Below the pieces are notes generated by a model. The model worked only from the letters and a program-made list of their open reading frames with translations. It was not told the origin of the DNA and did not search any database. A program made the translations under genes and the position numbers. Below are positions 9,232-18,846 of a stretch of DNA of 52,468 bases, one piece after another (positions within the stretch are counted from its first letter, which is position 1; each line of letters begins with the position of its first letter). This DNA comes from Methanofollis sp. (lineage in GTDB: Archaea > Halobacteriota > Methanomicrobia > Methanomicrobiales > Methanofollaceae). The stretch is taken from the NCBI GenBank assembly GCA_030156225.1, contig JASGMW010000002.1, positions 1 to 52,468 of the forward strand, read 5' to 3'.

Positions 9232-12200
9232 ATGAAGTTGCTTCACCTCACTTTATCAGCCCTTTTGATTTTTGCCATTTGCATCGGGGCAGCTAGTGCC
9301 GCAGGGAGCGGCACGTTTTCTGCCAACAATGCGCTGGACATTAAACAGGGGAATAATGGAACTGTAGAGATCTATCTGAACAATACGTTCGACCCGCCTG
9401 CAGGGTCCCTGACATTTGATCTGACATATGATCAGACCGTCGCCGCTGCGCGTGATGTGGTGTCCAACACAGCGTTCGGTACCCCTGCATACAACCAGTT
9501 GGACAGCCCGATTACCATAGGTGTTATTACCAGCACTACCGGTATTCCGACTGGAAATACTTGGCTTTTCCAGATCCCGATGGAGGCCCTCAAAAACGAC
9601 GGCAGCTCCACTGCGCTGACGCTCTCGTTGATAACTCTGGACGATGCCATTGATGGCAATGACCTTATCCCGTCGACGACGGTCGTCAACGGCACCTTCT
9701 CCACCCTCGATCAGGTTCCCCCCGTCGTCACCATCACCACGTCGGGCACGGTCTCCTCGACCTTCGCGGTCGCCGGCACGATCACTGACGTCGGCGGCAT
9801 GGGCACTGCATCGGTCACGCTCACCGGCCTCACCTCGGGTGAGACTCAGACCTTCGGCCTCCCGCTGACGCCGGCCGCCGCCGTCAACACCTGGACGTTC
9901 TCGGAGAACGTGGACTGGCCGACGTACGAGGATGTGCGCGTCGCCGTCACTGCAACGGACGCCGCCGGCAACTCAGGTTCGGATGACGCGATCATCACCG
10001 TCTCTCCGGTCGGCTTCTCTGACCCAGAACCGACCGGCTACCTCAACGCGCAGCCCTCTGTGATCCGGGTCTTCACCCAGCAGATGAACCAGTCGACGGT
10101 CACGATGACGCTCACCGGGCCGTCGACCATCCCGCTCGGCGTGACCTTCGACGGCGGTTATGCAGAGAACACCTCGGTTCCGGCGCTTGCGGACGGCACC
10201 TGGACGGTGACCGCCGGCGGCACCGACACCACCGGCGGCACTCAATCTCTCGACTGGTCCTTCACCCTCGACACCGTTCCGCCGACGATCAGCGCCTTCG
10301 CCATCACCGATACCGACGGTGACGGCTACATCGAAGCCGGCGAAACGCTGACCCTGACGTGGGACGTCGCCGACCTGAACTTTGCCAACGTCTCCCTCGT
10401 GGACACGGCGACGGACGCAGTGCTCTGGACTAATTCCAATCGCGCCGGGACCACTACGACAGCAATCACCGTTGGAAACCGCGACCTTGAGTTCCGCGCC
10501 TACGATCTCGCCGGCAACTACGCCAAACGCAGTTTCCACCTCTACTACAACTACATGGCCTGGGTGAACTCCACCCGCATGGGCACGATCTCGGGCATCG
10601 ACACGAACCTGACGGCGATGCGGCAGTTCGACCTCACCGCGCAGGGTTCGGTCATCTTCTACAACGCCCGCGACGTGCCCTTCCCGGCGCTCGGCGCGAT
10701 CGCACGCTCGGTCACACACGTCGGTCAGGTCACAAGCGACACCTACGTGACGGTCGACAACACCGCCAACACCACCTACACCGGTGCCGACACCTACGAC
10801 AACGTCTGGACCTACGATCCCGGCAGCGTCCTCGACTTCGAGGTGCAGGCACCTGACATCAAGGGTGCGAACCTCATGATCCTCGAAGCGAACGAGAGTT
10901 ACCTCGCTCAGCTGATCGACGAGGGCAGGGCCGCCGAAGACAACCTCAATTACAACGATCTCATCCAGAAGAGCGCCTGGATCTTCATCGACGGCGGGTA
11001 CACGAAGATCGAGGTCAACCCTGACGGCACCTTCTCCCAGCCGGTCGCGGACGGGGCCGCCCTGACCGTTGCGACCTCCGGGAAGATCATGGACACCCTG
11101 GCGCTCTCCGCCAACCAGGTGGACCTGGACGCCGGCTACCGGCTCAGCGCACAGCATCTCGCCGACCCCTCCTTCCCGGCCGGCGACTATGTCCTCGCCG
11201 CCATCAGCGTGGACGGCGACCGCATCGGTCTCATCGACGGGATGCCGTTCACCGTCATGGATACGAACGAAGTCGGCACCGTCCCGGCGCTCGTGGACCG
11301 CGGCACCGACTTCGACGCCTCCTTCCCGACACCGGCCCGCCGCGTTGCGGCGGTTGTGGTCAGGGATGCCACCTGGGACGCAACGGTCGGGATCGACGCC
11401 AGTGTCCTGAACCTGGACATGATCAGCGCCAGCCTGACCTACAACGACATTCCGGCGACGAAAAAACTCATCGGCAATGTCTATGCGACCCCTGACGCGG
11501 CCGCGTACGCCGTCGCCTCGAACACCACCACCGTCAGCGTCTCGACCGACGGCCTGCTCTCCGGCACCTACCATGTGTACCTCCTTGCCGAGGACGAGGA
11601 CGGCACGGTCCAGGCCTATGGCCACCACCAGATCAGGGTGCACGACCCCGATGCCCCGGTGGCCAACTTCACCGCAAGCCCGACGAGCGGCACCGCCCCG
11701 CTGACGGTGACCTTCACCGACTATTCGACCGGCAACATCACCTCGCGGCTCTGGGCATTCGGCGACGGCGCAACCGCCACCACGCAGAACGCGACCCACA
11801 CCTACGCCGCCGGCACCTATACCGCGAACCTGACGGTCACCGGCCCGCTCGGCAATGACTCCATGATACAGACGATCACCGTGACCGCTGCTCCCTCGCC
11901 CTCACACGGTGGCGGCGGTGGCGGCGGCAGCTCGGTGACCACCACCACCTCGACCGGTTCGGCCACCCTCCTCACCGCGTCATGGGGCAGCGTGCTCAAG
12001 CCCTACCGCATCTATTCGGATGAGAAGATCGCGAATCTGTACATCCCGACCGGCGTCGTCGCCCTTGACGAAGACGGCGAACCGGTCAGCGAGATCACGA
12101 TCTCTGATCTGGGGTCTGACGAAATGCCGGCCGTCCCGGACGGTGTGACCTATACCTTCATGGGCTATGCGGTCAAGTGCACGCCGGCAGGCGCCACCTT

Positions 12201-12612
12201 CTCCCCGGCGATCGACCTGACCTTCACCCTGGACAACGACCAGTGGGCCAGGGTGCTCGATAAGGCCGACGGCAGGGTCGACACGCTCGTCGTGAAGTGG
12301 TACAACCCGCTGACCGAGGTCTGGGAGCATGTCCCGACGACGATCGACGCGGTGCAGCACACCGTGACCGCCTCGGTCAGCCACTTCAGCATCTTCGGGC
12401 TCTTCTCAGACACGGCTGTGGAGACTCCGGTCACGCAGGAGCCCACGACCCCGCCGACGACGGTCACCCCCGCCACGACAGTCTCGACCACGACGACCAC
12501 GACGACCCCCACGCCCTCAGGCGGGGAGGGCTTCCCGTGGCTCTGGGTCCTCGTGATCATCGTGATCATCCTTGTCGCTGTCGGTGTGTACTTCTACCTG
12601 CAGCGGCGATAA
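9232..12612 (+). CDS. Large surface protein: N-terminal cohesin-like domain, Ig-like domains, PKD domain, Thr-rich linker and C-terminal TM anchor
   Basis: Signal peptide MKLLHLTLSALLIFAICIGAASA; cohesin-like GNNGTVEIYLNNTFDPPAGSLTFDLTYD; PKD PVANFTASPTSGTAPLTVTFTDYSTGNITSRLWAFGDGATATTQNATHTYAAGTYTANLTVTG; C-terminal FPWLWVLVIIVIILVAVGVYFYLQRR. Confidence 0.85.
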   Translation: MKLLHLTLSALLIFAICIGAASAAGSGTFSANNALDIKQGNNGTVEIYLNNTFDPPAGSLTFDLTYDQTVAAARDVVSNTAFGTPAYNQLDSPITIGVITSTTGIPTGNTWLFQIPMEALKNDGSSTALTLSLITLDDAIDGNDLIPSTTVVNGTFSTLDQVPPVVTITTSGTVSSTFAVAGTITDVGGMGTASVTLTGLTSGETQTFGLPLTPAAAVNTWTFSENVDWPTYEDVRVAVTATDAAGNSGSDDAIITVSPVGFSDPEPTGYLNAQPSVIRVFTQQMNQSTVTMTLTGPSTIPLGVTFDGGYAENTSVPALADGTWTVTAGGTDTTGGTQSLDWSFTLDTVPPTISAFAITDTDGDGYIEAGETLTLTWDVADLNFANVSLVDTATDAVLWTNSNRAGTTTTAITVGNRDLEFRAYDLAGNYAKRSFHLYYNYMAWVNSTRMGTISGIDTNLTAMRQFDLTAQGSVIFYNARDVPFPALGAIARSVTHVGQVTSDTYVTVDNTANTTYTGADTYDNVWTYDPGSVLDFEVQAPDIKGANLMILEANESYLAQLIDEGRAAEDNLNYNDLIQKSAWIFIDGGYTKIEVNPDGTFSQPVADGAALTVATSGKIMDTLALSANQVDLDAGYRLSAQHLADPSFPAGDYVLAAISVDGDRIGLIDGMPFTVMDTNEVGTVPALVDRGTDFDASFPTPARRVAAVVVRDATWDATVGIDASVLNLDMISASLTYNDIPATKKLIGNVYATPDAAAYAVASNTTTVSVSTDGLLSGTYHVYLLAEDEDGTVQAYGHHQIRVHDPDAPVANFTASPTSGTAPLTVTFTDYSTGNITSRLWAFGDGATATTQNATHTYAAGTYTANLTVTGPLGNDSMIQTITVTAAPSPSHGGGGGGGSSVTTTTSTGSATLLTASWGSVLKPYRIYSDEKIANLYIPTGVVALDEDGEPVSEITISDLGSDEMPAVPDGVTYTFMGYAVKCTPAGATFSPAIDLTFTLDNDQWARVLDKADGRVDTLVVKWYNPLTEVWEHVPTTIDAVQHTVTASVSHFSIFGLFSDTAVETPVTQEPTTPPTTVTPATTVSTTTTTTTPTPSGGEGFPWLWVLVIIVIILVAVGVYFYLQRR

Positions 12613-12795
12613 CCCCGAAAAATCCTCTTTTTTTTGACTCTGCAGACCCCTGCTTTTGTCGAGACGATTTGCCTCTGATGTCCCTGTACGAGTCTGTCGC
12701 CTTCCCTCTCCATCTCGCCGGAGTTTCCCTCATTCATACGGATTGGTCCGGGAAGGTACGTCGGCCTCCCTGCTCCTCCTCTTCGGGACGGCAGC

Positions 12796-12826
12796 CCCCC
12801 GGAAAGAGATCAATCCGGGGGTTTTT
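12796..12826 (+). terminator. Stem-loop plus U-tract, intrinsic-terminator-like
   Basis: CCCCCGG (12796-12802), 12-nt loop, CCGGGGG (12815-12821), TTTTT. Confidence 0.5.
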
Positions 12827-12861
12827 CCAGAACTCTGTTGAGTCTATTTGTCAGGGAAAGA

Positions 12862-12927
12862 TCACGCGAAGCCGCAAAGGTACGGAGCGTTTCAGGATCG
12901 CCGATCGCGTACACGATCTTCGCGTGA
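12862..12927. repeat. Perfect 10-bp inverted repeat TCACGCGAAG...CTTCGCGTGA with 46-nt spacer
   Basis: Arms at 12862-12871 and 12918-12927, read directly. Confidence 0.6.
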
Positions 12928-13009
12928 AACCAGCAGTGCAACCGGGTGGAGGTTTTGCGCTTTTCGGGATCGTTTCAACTCCCCCTGAGCCCGAAGAACA
13001 ACCGTTCTG

Positions 13010-13699
13010 CTACTCTGTTTTTCTGTAATAGAGTGCCGCACCGCCGGAGAACATGATTACAAGACCGCAAAACAGGTTGTCCTCGACACTGTGCAGGCCG
13101 GTCAGCGGGCAGGGCTGATGCAGGAGGGCACAGCCTGCGATCAGGGCCCCTGTGCCCAGCAGGACCGGTCCGAGAACGAGGAGCGCCCACGCCAGCGCCG
13201 GGCCGAACCATACCGGTTTCGTCTCGCGCCTTCTCTGATACAGGACGATCAGGCCGAAGAGCAGGACCGCGGCAAGGAGGATCCATTCGGTGGGCTCTGC
13301 CAGCTCCGACATGACGAGTTCGGTAAAGGATCTGGTCTCGCCGCTGTGGGTGAAGGGACCGAGAAAGGGGTAGAGCCAGTTCACGGGCTCCCGCCACATG
13401 GCGTCGAGGACCTGGTGAGAGGCGATCCCTGCCGCCGCCGCAAGCACGAGGACGTTGCGGTACCGCCAGAGCAGAAAGGCCCCGATCAGGGTGACGATGG
13501 CAAGAAAAAGAAGAGTATGGCAGTAGACCCTCCCGTAGCCCAGGGAACTGGCGAGAATAATATGGCCGAGAGGCTTGTCGACGATGTCCGGGAGCAGGGC
13601 CCCGAACGCACAGGCCGGGATCGCCCGGCGGTCCCGGGAAGCCCGCGCGATCACAATCCCGATGATGATACCCGTGATCAGGTGGCAGAGCAGAAACAT
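13010..13699 (-). CDS. Membrane-bound metal-dependent hydrolase family protein (YdjM/DUF457-like)
   Basis: MFLLCHLITGIIIGIV...GALLPDIVDKPLGH...HTLLFLAIVTLIGAFLL; conserved His/Asp in a multi-TM context. Confidence 0.7.
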   Translation of the reverse strand: MFLLCHLITGIIIGIVIARASRDRRAIPACAFGALLPDIVDKPLGHIILASSLGYGRVYCHTLLFLAIVTLIGAFLLWRYRNVLVLAAAAGIASHQVLDAMWREPVNWLYPFLGPFTHSGETRSFTELVMSELAEPTEWILLAAVLLFGLIVLYQRRRETKPVWFGPALAWALLVLGPVLLGTGALIAGCALLHQPCPLTGLHSVEDNLFCGLVIMFSGGAALYYRKTE

Positions 13700-13867
13700 C
13701 CATCACAACACTCTCCAGCGCGGTATATCTATCTACCCTGCCGTCGGAACGTCAGGTATATCAGAGTTGAAGAGGAGAACGATGAGAACGCGTTTCCGGC
13801 AGATTGCCGGGCGGCATTCCAGGTCCGGGTCTGCCGGCGTCCTGGCACTCAGGGAGGTAACAGTCGC

Positions 13868-14542
13868 ATGGGCACACCGGTCATCGAACTCGAAGAGGTC
13901 AGGAAGGTCTATCCCCGCCTTGCAGGGGACGTGGCGGCACTGAACGGTATCTCCTTTACGATCGAAGAAGGGGAATTCGTTGCGATCATGGGCGCGTCGG
14001 GTTCGGGCAAGTCCACGCTCCTCAACCAGATCGGCTGCCTTGACGTCCCGACATCGGGCCGCCTCCTCATCGACGGGCAGGACATCAAGAATATGAGCGA
14101 TTTTGATCTCACCTGTCTCAGAAGGGATGCGATCGGATTCATCTTCCAGAAATTCAACCTCATCCCCCTGCTCACCGCGTACGAGAACGTCGAACTCCCC
14201 CTGATCATGAAGCACCGGCGACGCGAGCTCTCGGGCAGGACGATCGAGCTCCTGCGGCAGGTCGGGCTTGAGGGCGAGGTGATCACCCACACGCCGCCAG
14301 AACTCTCGGGCGGACAGCAGCAGCGGGTGGCGATCGCGCGGGCCCTTGCAAACGACCCGAAGATCCTGCTTGCCGACGAGCCGACCGGGAACCTGGACTC
14401 AAAGACCGGCACGCAGATCATGGACCTTCTGGCCGGCCTCCACCGCAGGGGACGCACGATCGTGATGGTCACGCATGACCGGAAAATTGCCGCATATGCC
14501 GATCGGATCATCACCATCTGCGACGGGAGAATTGCCCGATGA
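13868..14542 (+). CDS. ABC transporter ATP-binding protein (MacB/LolD type)
   Basis: Walker A GASGSGKS, signature LSGGQQQRVAIARAL, Walker B ILLADEPTGNLD; ATG at 13868. Confidence 0.95.
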   Translation: MGTPVIELEEVRKVYPRLAGDVAALNGISFTIEEGEFVAIMGASGSGKSTLLNQIGCLDVPTSGRLLIDGQDIKNMSDFDLTCLRRDAIGFIFQKFNLIPLLTAYENVELPLIMKHRRRELSGRTIELLRQVGLEGEVITHTPPELSGGQQQRVAIARALANDPKILLADEPTGNLDSKTGTQIMDLLAGLHRRGRTIVMVTHDRKIAAYADRIITICDGRIAR

Positions 14543-15696
14543 TCTTTTCAAAGATCCTGTTCGACCTTGCGATGCGGAATGTCAGGCTCCACTTCCTGCG
14601 GTCGGTGCTTGCGGCCGCCGGGATCGTGATCGGCGTGCTGGCGATCACGGCGATGGGCATGCTGGGCTCGACCCTCCAACTCTCTGTCTCGTCCCAGCTC
14701 TCTGAGGGTGCGAACACCCTTGTAATCTATCCGAAGACGGTATCGAGCAGCGACGAAGGGATCACCGGGCGGCAGCTCAGGGACATCAAACTCTCGGCCG
14801 GGACGAATCCGGTCATCCCCATGATGTCGGGCTCGGACCGGATCGCCGTCGGCTCGAAAAACGGGTATGCGACGATCTACGGCCTCGATCCCGGAGACAT
14901 CGGGGATATCGTCGAGGTCGACAGGGGCGTGTCCATCCGCGGCGGGGAGGGCGCCCTCGTCGGGCCGGCCCTTGCAGAAGAGTACGATATGCGTGTCGGG
15001 AGCAGGATCTTCTTTGGTCTGGACGGGGGCCGGAGCCTCAGGGTTGTCGGCATCCTGAAAGAATCTGGCTTTTCCGGGACGATGATGACCGACAACGCCG
15101 TCGTCGTCTCGGAGAGCGCCTTTACCTCGATGTACGGCGACAAAGGCTATACCATGGTCGAGGTGATCGTCGAGGACCTCTCTGCCATCGACCGGGTGAA
15201 GGAAAATATCGAAAGCAAAATGAACCGGCGTGAGGATACGGTGACGGTCTGGGACTCCCGCGCCTTCCTGGACACGATCAACGAGGCGCTCGGGAGCATC
15301 TCCCTGTTCGTGATGGCGATAGGCGGAATATCCCTCATCGTGGCGGCGGTGAGCATCTTCAACGTGATGCTGATGTCGGTCTCTGAGCGGGTCAGGGAGA
15401 TCGGGATCCTGCGGAGCATCGGCGTGCAAAAGCACGAGATCAGTCTGATCTTTCTGTACGAGGCGGTGATTATCGGGTTCGCAGGCTCGCTGGTCGGCGC
15501 TCTGGTGAGTTTTATCGGAGGATACGCTCTCGTTTCGTTCATGTTCCACGAAACCTCCTTTTTCTTTGCGCCGCAGACGCTGTTGTATGTGCCTGTCGGC
15601 ATGGGCATCGGGATCGCGGTCTGCATCCTTTCGGGTGTGTACCCGGCGTTGCGGGCGGCAAATCTCAACCCGGTTGAGGCGCTGGGAGCGGAATGA
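14539..15696 (+). CDS. ABC transporter permease (MacB/FtsX family)
   Basis: N-terminal MRNVRLHFLRSVLAAAGIVIGVLAITAM, C-terminal FtsX-type VSERVREIGILRSIGVQKHEI; 4-bp overlap with the ATPase gene. Confidence 0.93.
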   Translation: MIFSKILFDLAMRNVRLHFLRSVLAAAGIVIGVLAITAMGMLGSTLQLSVSSQLSEGANTLVIYPKTVSSSDEGITGRQLRDIKLSAGTNPVIPMMSGSDRIAVGSKNGYATIYGLDPGDIGDIVEVDRGVSIRGGEGALVGPALAEEYDMRVGSRIFFGLDGGRSLRVVGILKESGFSGTMMTDNAVVVSESAFTSMYGDKGYTMVEVIVEDLSAIDRVKENIESKMNRREDTVTVWDSRAFLDTINEALGSISLFVMAIGGISLIVAAVSIFNVMLMSVSERVREIGILRSIGVQKHEISLIFLYEAVIIGFAGSLVGALVSFIGGYALVSFMFHETSFFFAPQTLLYVPVGMGIGIAVCILSGVYPALRAANLNPVEALGAE

Positions 15697-15871
15697 ATGT
15701 CGGGTGCGGCGGGACCCCCGGGGCCCCACCGCGAGGCGGATCGCTCCTCCATTTTTTGTGATTTCTGCAATAATTCCGAAGGGTATATATTGCTTCTGGA
15801 TTCATTGTTGAATGGGGTAATCCGGATCCCGTCCCACGCTGCCGGGAGGAGATCCCCGGGGTGAACAAGCC

Positions 15872-16291
15872 TTGAGCGACATTACGATCCGTATTCCGTT
15901 TCCTTTTGATGACGATGGGTTTATTGCCAGGACCTGCCCGTCCTGTGGACGGACTTTCAAGATGCAACTGGACGAACAGGAAATCGAGCGCATCTCAAAA
16001 GCACGCCTGAACTCATTCAACGTACTGAACTCTAACCGCCTCTATACCTTTGACGAGGATCTCGACGCAGACTATTCCTGCCCCTACTGCAGTTTCACCG
16101 CCCCGGTGCACCGGTGGTGGACGCATGAACAGCGCAGTTATATTCAGGTGCATGCGAGCATGGTGATCCGGGAAATCCTCCTGCGCGATCTGGGACGCGG
16201 CGACGTTTCTGGCGCCGGCCATTCGGCGGGAACCTATTCGACCAGACTCGATATCCTGGCGAAACGCGAGGTGTCCCTTTCTTTCCCCTGA
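15872..16291 (+). CDS. Hypothetical zinc-ribbon protein (TTG start)
   Basis: Two CPxC knuckles: RTCPSCGRTFK and YSCPYCSFTAP; TATA-like ggtatatattg about 80 nt upstream. Confidence 0.65.
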   Translation: MSDITIRIPFPFDDDGFIARTCPSCGRTFKMQLDEQEIERISKARLNSFNVLNSNRLYTFDEDLDADYSCPYCSFTAPVHRWWTHEQRSYIQVHASMVIREILLRDLGRGDVSGAGHSAGTYSTRLDILAKREVSLSFP

Positions 16292-16460
16292 CGGAAAGGA
16301 AATTATTTTTTTCCGGCTCAGTTGAGTCGGGCATGCATGTGGGTTCAACTGGCCCGGGAAGAGAGGGGTTGCCGTGTCCCCCCCCATCCTGAGGGGATCG
16401 AAGGGTGCAACCCCCCGCCGCCGCTGAAAAGAGTTTCAACAGGGTGGAAAACCCGGCCCT

Positions 16461-17162
16461 TCACTTCCAGATCCACCCGAAGAGACCGTTGTCCGAGATC
16501 TCCCCGTCGGCAAGCAGCCTGAGCCGTTCCTGTTCCTGCTCCATCACGCCGATCTGCTCCATCAGCAGTGCCCGCGTCTCGTTGTCGCAGGTGCAGTTCT
16601 CTACGAGGCGTTTCATCTCCACGATCTGTTCCGTGCTGTCGTTGAGGTTCTGCAGGATCGTTTCGGCCGCTTCGGTGTCGCCGCCGAAGAAGATGCGCTG
16701 AAGCCCGGTGTTCTGATTGATCTGCTCCTCGGCCTGGAGCCTGGTAGCGACCGAGTTGTTGTACTGTCGGGCGATCGCCGAGACGTTCTGCCCGATGCCC
16801 CCGTCGATCTCGTCGAGGTACAGGAAGGTCTGGACGGCGGTACGAACGGCGTTCTGATTTTTCCATGCCGTCTGTGCAGCCTGACTGAGGTTCCCGAGCC
16901 CGGCCGCCCCGACCTCGCCCGTCAGGTTGATCTGCTCCTTCAGTTGTTCGTGGAGCTCTTTCTGTTCTTCTTTCTGTTCTTTTTCAGCCGTCAGGTTGCG
17001 GGCCGGCCGGTCCGCAACATCGGGAGCAGCGCCATCGTATCCGATGGCACTGACGTTTCTGTCCGCTATCCGGTCGCTCCTGCCCTGTTCGCCGGCCGCT
17101 GCCGCATATGCCGGGCTCACGAGGAGGAGAACGATCAACATCAGCACCGCTGTCTGCTTCAT
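16461..17162 (-). CDS. Hypothetical secreted protein, Gln/Glu-rich helical
   Basis: Signal peptide MKQTAVLMLIVLLLVSPAYAAAAG; coiled-coil-like composition. Confidence 0.7.
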   Translation of the reverse strand: MKQTAVLMLIVLLLVSPAYAAAAGEQGRSDRIADRNVSAIGYDGAAPDVADRPARNLTAEKEQKEEQKELHEQLKEQINLTGEVGAAGLGNLSQAAQTAWKNQNAVRTAVQTFLYLDEIDGGIGQNVSAIARQYNNSVATRLQAEEQINQNTGLQRIFFGGDTEAAETILQNLNDSTEQIVEMKRLVENCTCDNETRALLMEQIGVMEQEQERLRLLADGEISDNGLFGWIWK

Positions 17163-17226
17163 TATCAGATCACCGATCACCCTCTGGGCGCCTGAGGAAT
17201 AAGAATATTATGAACCTCGTGGTTCT

Positions 17227-17922
17227 TCATTGTTTCAAAGAGCCGGCATCCTGTGTGTAGCGCCGCCAGACGAGTGCCAGGACACCGATGATCAGGGCGG
17301 CGGCCGCCAGCGCACCGACGCCGAGGGTGGGGCTCCGGCTGAAGAGGGTGAGGACCGTCCCGGTGCCCAGCGCGATCCCGAAACTACTGATGGCGCTGCC
17401 GATGAAGACGCACCCCACCGCGCCCGGGATGCCGAACCCGAGGATGCGCCCCAGGATCGTGGCGTTTATTCCGCCCGACCCCTGGAACGGGACGATCACG
17501 AAGATAATGAGGCCGACGAAAGAGAGGCGTTCAAGCCAGGGGCGGGCCGTGATGAAGGCCCGGCCGCCTTCCATGACCCGCCCGATATACGGTCCGAGGA
17601 GCGGGATGCGGAGCGTGAGGTCGAGATTGAGGGCGATGAAGAGGGAACAGCAGAGGTCTATGACGAGCGTGCTTGATGCGATCAGCCACCAGGGCTCGCC
17701 CAGGCCGATCCCGATCGGGATCACCGACTCCTTGCCGGCCGGCGGAAGGAGGTAGGCGACGAGGAGACCGCCGAGCAGGAGAAACTCGGAGTACGGCCTG
17801 GTCAGGTACAGGCCGAGAAGGAAGCAGAGGGCGAGCCCTATCGGAAGGCCCAGTCGTATCGCCCGGTCGAGGATGGGATCGGCGTGGAATATGGTGTTCT
17901 GCTGGTCCATGGATCCGAACAT
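17227..17922 (-). CDS. Small multidrug export-like membrane protein
   Basis: Multi-TM; LLPPAGKESVIPIGIGLGEPWWLIASSTLVIDLCCSLFIALNLD and FQGSGGINATILGRILG. Confidence 0.7.
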   Translation of the reverse strand: MFGSMDQQNTIFHADPILDRAIRLGLPIGLALCFLLGLYLTRPYSEFLLLGGLLVAYLLPPAGKESVIPIGIGLGEPWWLIASSTLVIDLCCSLFIALNLDLTLRIPLLGPYIGRVMEGGRAFITARPWLERLSFVGLIIFVIVPFQGSGGINATILGRILGFGIPGAVGCVFIGSAISSFGIALGTGTVLTLFSRSPTLGVGALAAAALIIGVLALVWRRYTQDAGSLKQ

Positions 17923-18001
17923 CTCAGCTCACTCTTGGTACCGCAGCCATATCAAGCAACGTATCGCGGAGAGTTTCATCGTCAGCAGACGGCAGGACCG
18001 G

Positions 18002-18424
18002 TCAGGGCTGCCGGCGCAGGGCGAGCACGCGCGCCGCGATCCCGGAGGAGCTCGACAGAGGTCCGTTGTAACTGCCGATCCTGACCACCCCGGCACGAAG
18101 CCCGCGTTCCCGGAGTGCGCGCCGCAGGTCGTCCTCCCTGAAAAATTGATTGAAGCCCAGGGTGATCACGTCCGGGTCGATCTCCCGGATCGGCGTGAAG
18201 ATGTCGGTGCTGTCTCCAAGACGGGCGTGGTCCACGGGTTTGAGCGCCGCCACCATCGCAAGGCGCTGGTCCTCCGGGACGACCGGCCTGGGTTTGTGAC
18301 GGACGTTTGCGTCCCGCGCCACGATCACATGGAGTTCGTCGCCGAGCTTCTTCGATTCTTCGAGATAGAAGAGATGGCCGGGGTGGAGGAGATCGAAGGT
18401 GCCGGTGGCGACGACGCGCGTCAC
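18002..18424 (-). CDS. ribL: FAD synthase (archaeal cytidylyltransferase family)
   Basis: TRVVATGTFDLLHPGHLFYLEESKKLGDELHVIVARD with nucleotidyltransferase HPGH motif; GTG start. Confidence 0.85.
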   Translation of the reverse strand: MTRVVATGTFDLLHPGHLFYLEESKKLGDELHVIVARDANVRHKPRPVVPEDQRLAMVAALKPVDHARLGDSTDIFTPIREIDPDVITLGFNQFFREDDLRRALRERGLRAGVVRIGSYNGPLSSSSGIAARVLALRRQP

Positions 18425-18795
18425 TCGATCACCTCGAGGTCGTGCGGTTTGCCGTCGGCCGTAAAGCAGGCCCAGTCGTCGGGGCCGTACGGCGCACCGA
18501 TGATCAGGTGGTACCGGCCGGTGCGGGGAAAAAAGGAGAGGTCGGCGTCGGAGGGCCACAGCACGCCGTTCGGGTGCGAGTGCGCGCTTCCGGCGTTGTG
18601 GGTGCCGAGGGGGAGCATGTCGATGAAGACGTTTGCACTCTCTTCGTTGCTCGTCGTCCCCGGGACCAGGTCGATCTCGCTGATGACGCCGCCTTCCTCC
18701 CTGAGGATCGCCGCAAACTCGTACGGGTGGTTTTCTGCCCCGAGCCTGAGGAGGAGGGAGAGGAGATCGGCGGAAATGCCCCTGACCTTCATCAT
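18421..18795 (-). CDS. JAMM/MPN+ metalloprotease (Mov34 family)
   Basis: PYEFAAIL upstream Glu and HSHPNGVLWPSDAD (HxHx7-10SxxD) motif; 4-bp overlap with ribL. Confidence 0.85.
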   Translation of the reverse strand: MMKVRGISADLLSLLLRLGAENHPYEFAAILREEGGVISEIDLVPGTTSNEESANVFIDMLPLGTHNAGSAHSHPNGVLWPSDADLSFFPRTGRYHLIIGAPYGPDDWACFTADGKPHDLEVIE

Positions 18796-18846
18796 GTATC
18801 CATGTTGGGACCCATGCGCAATGAATGATTGTATCGCAACGCCGAT

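Noticed and set aside
12297-13028. 243-aa + strand ORF overlapping the end of gene 4
   Set aside because: Out-of-frame with the supported gene, no start context or motif; its tail is the noncoding gap
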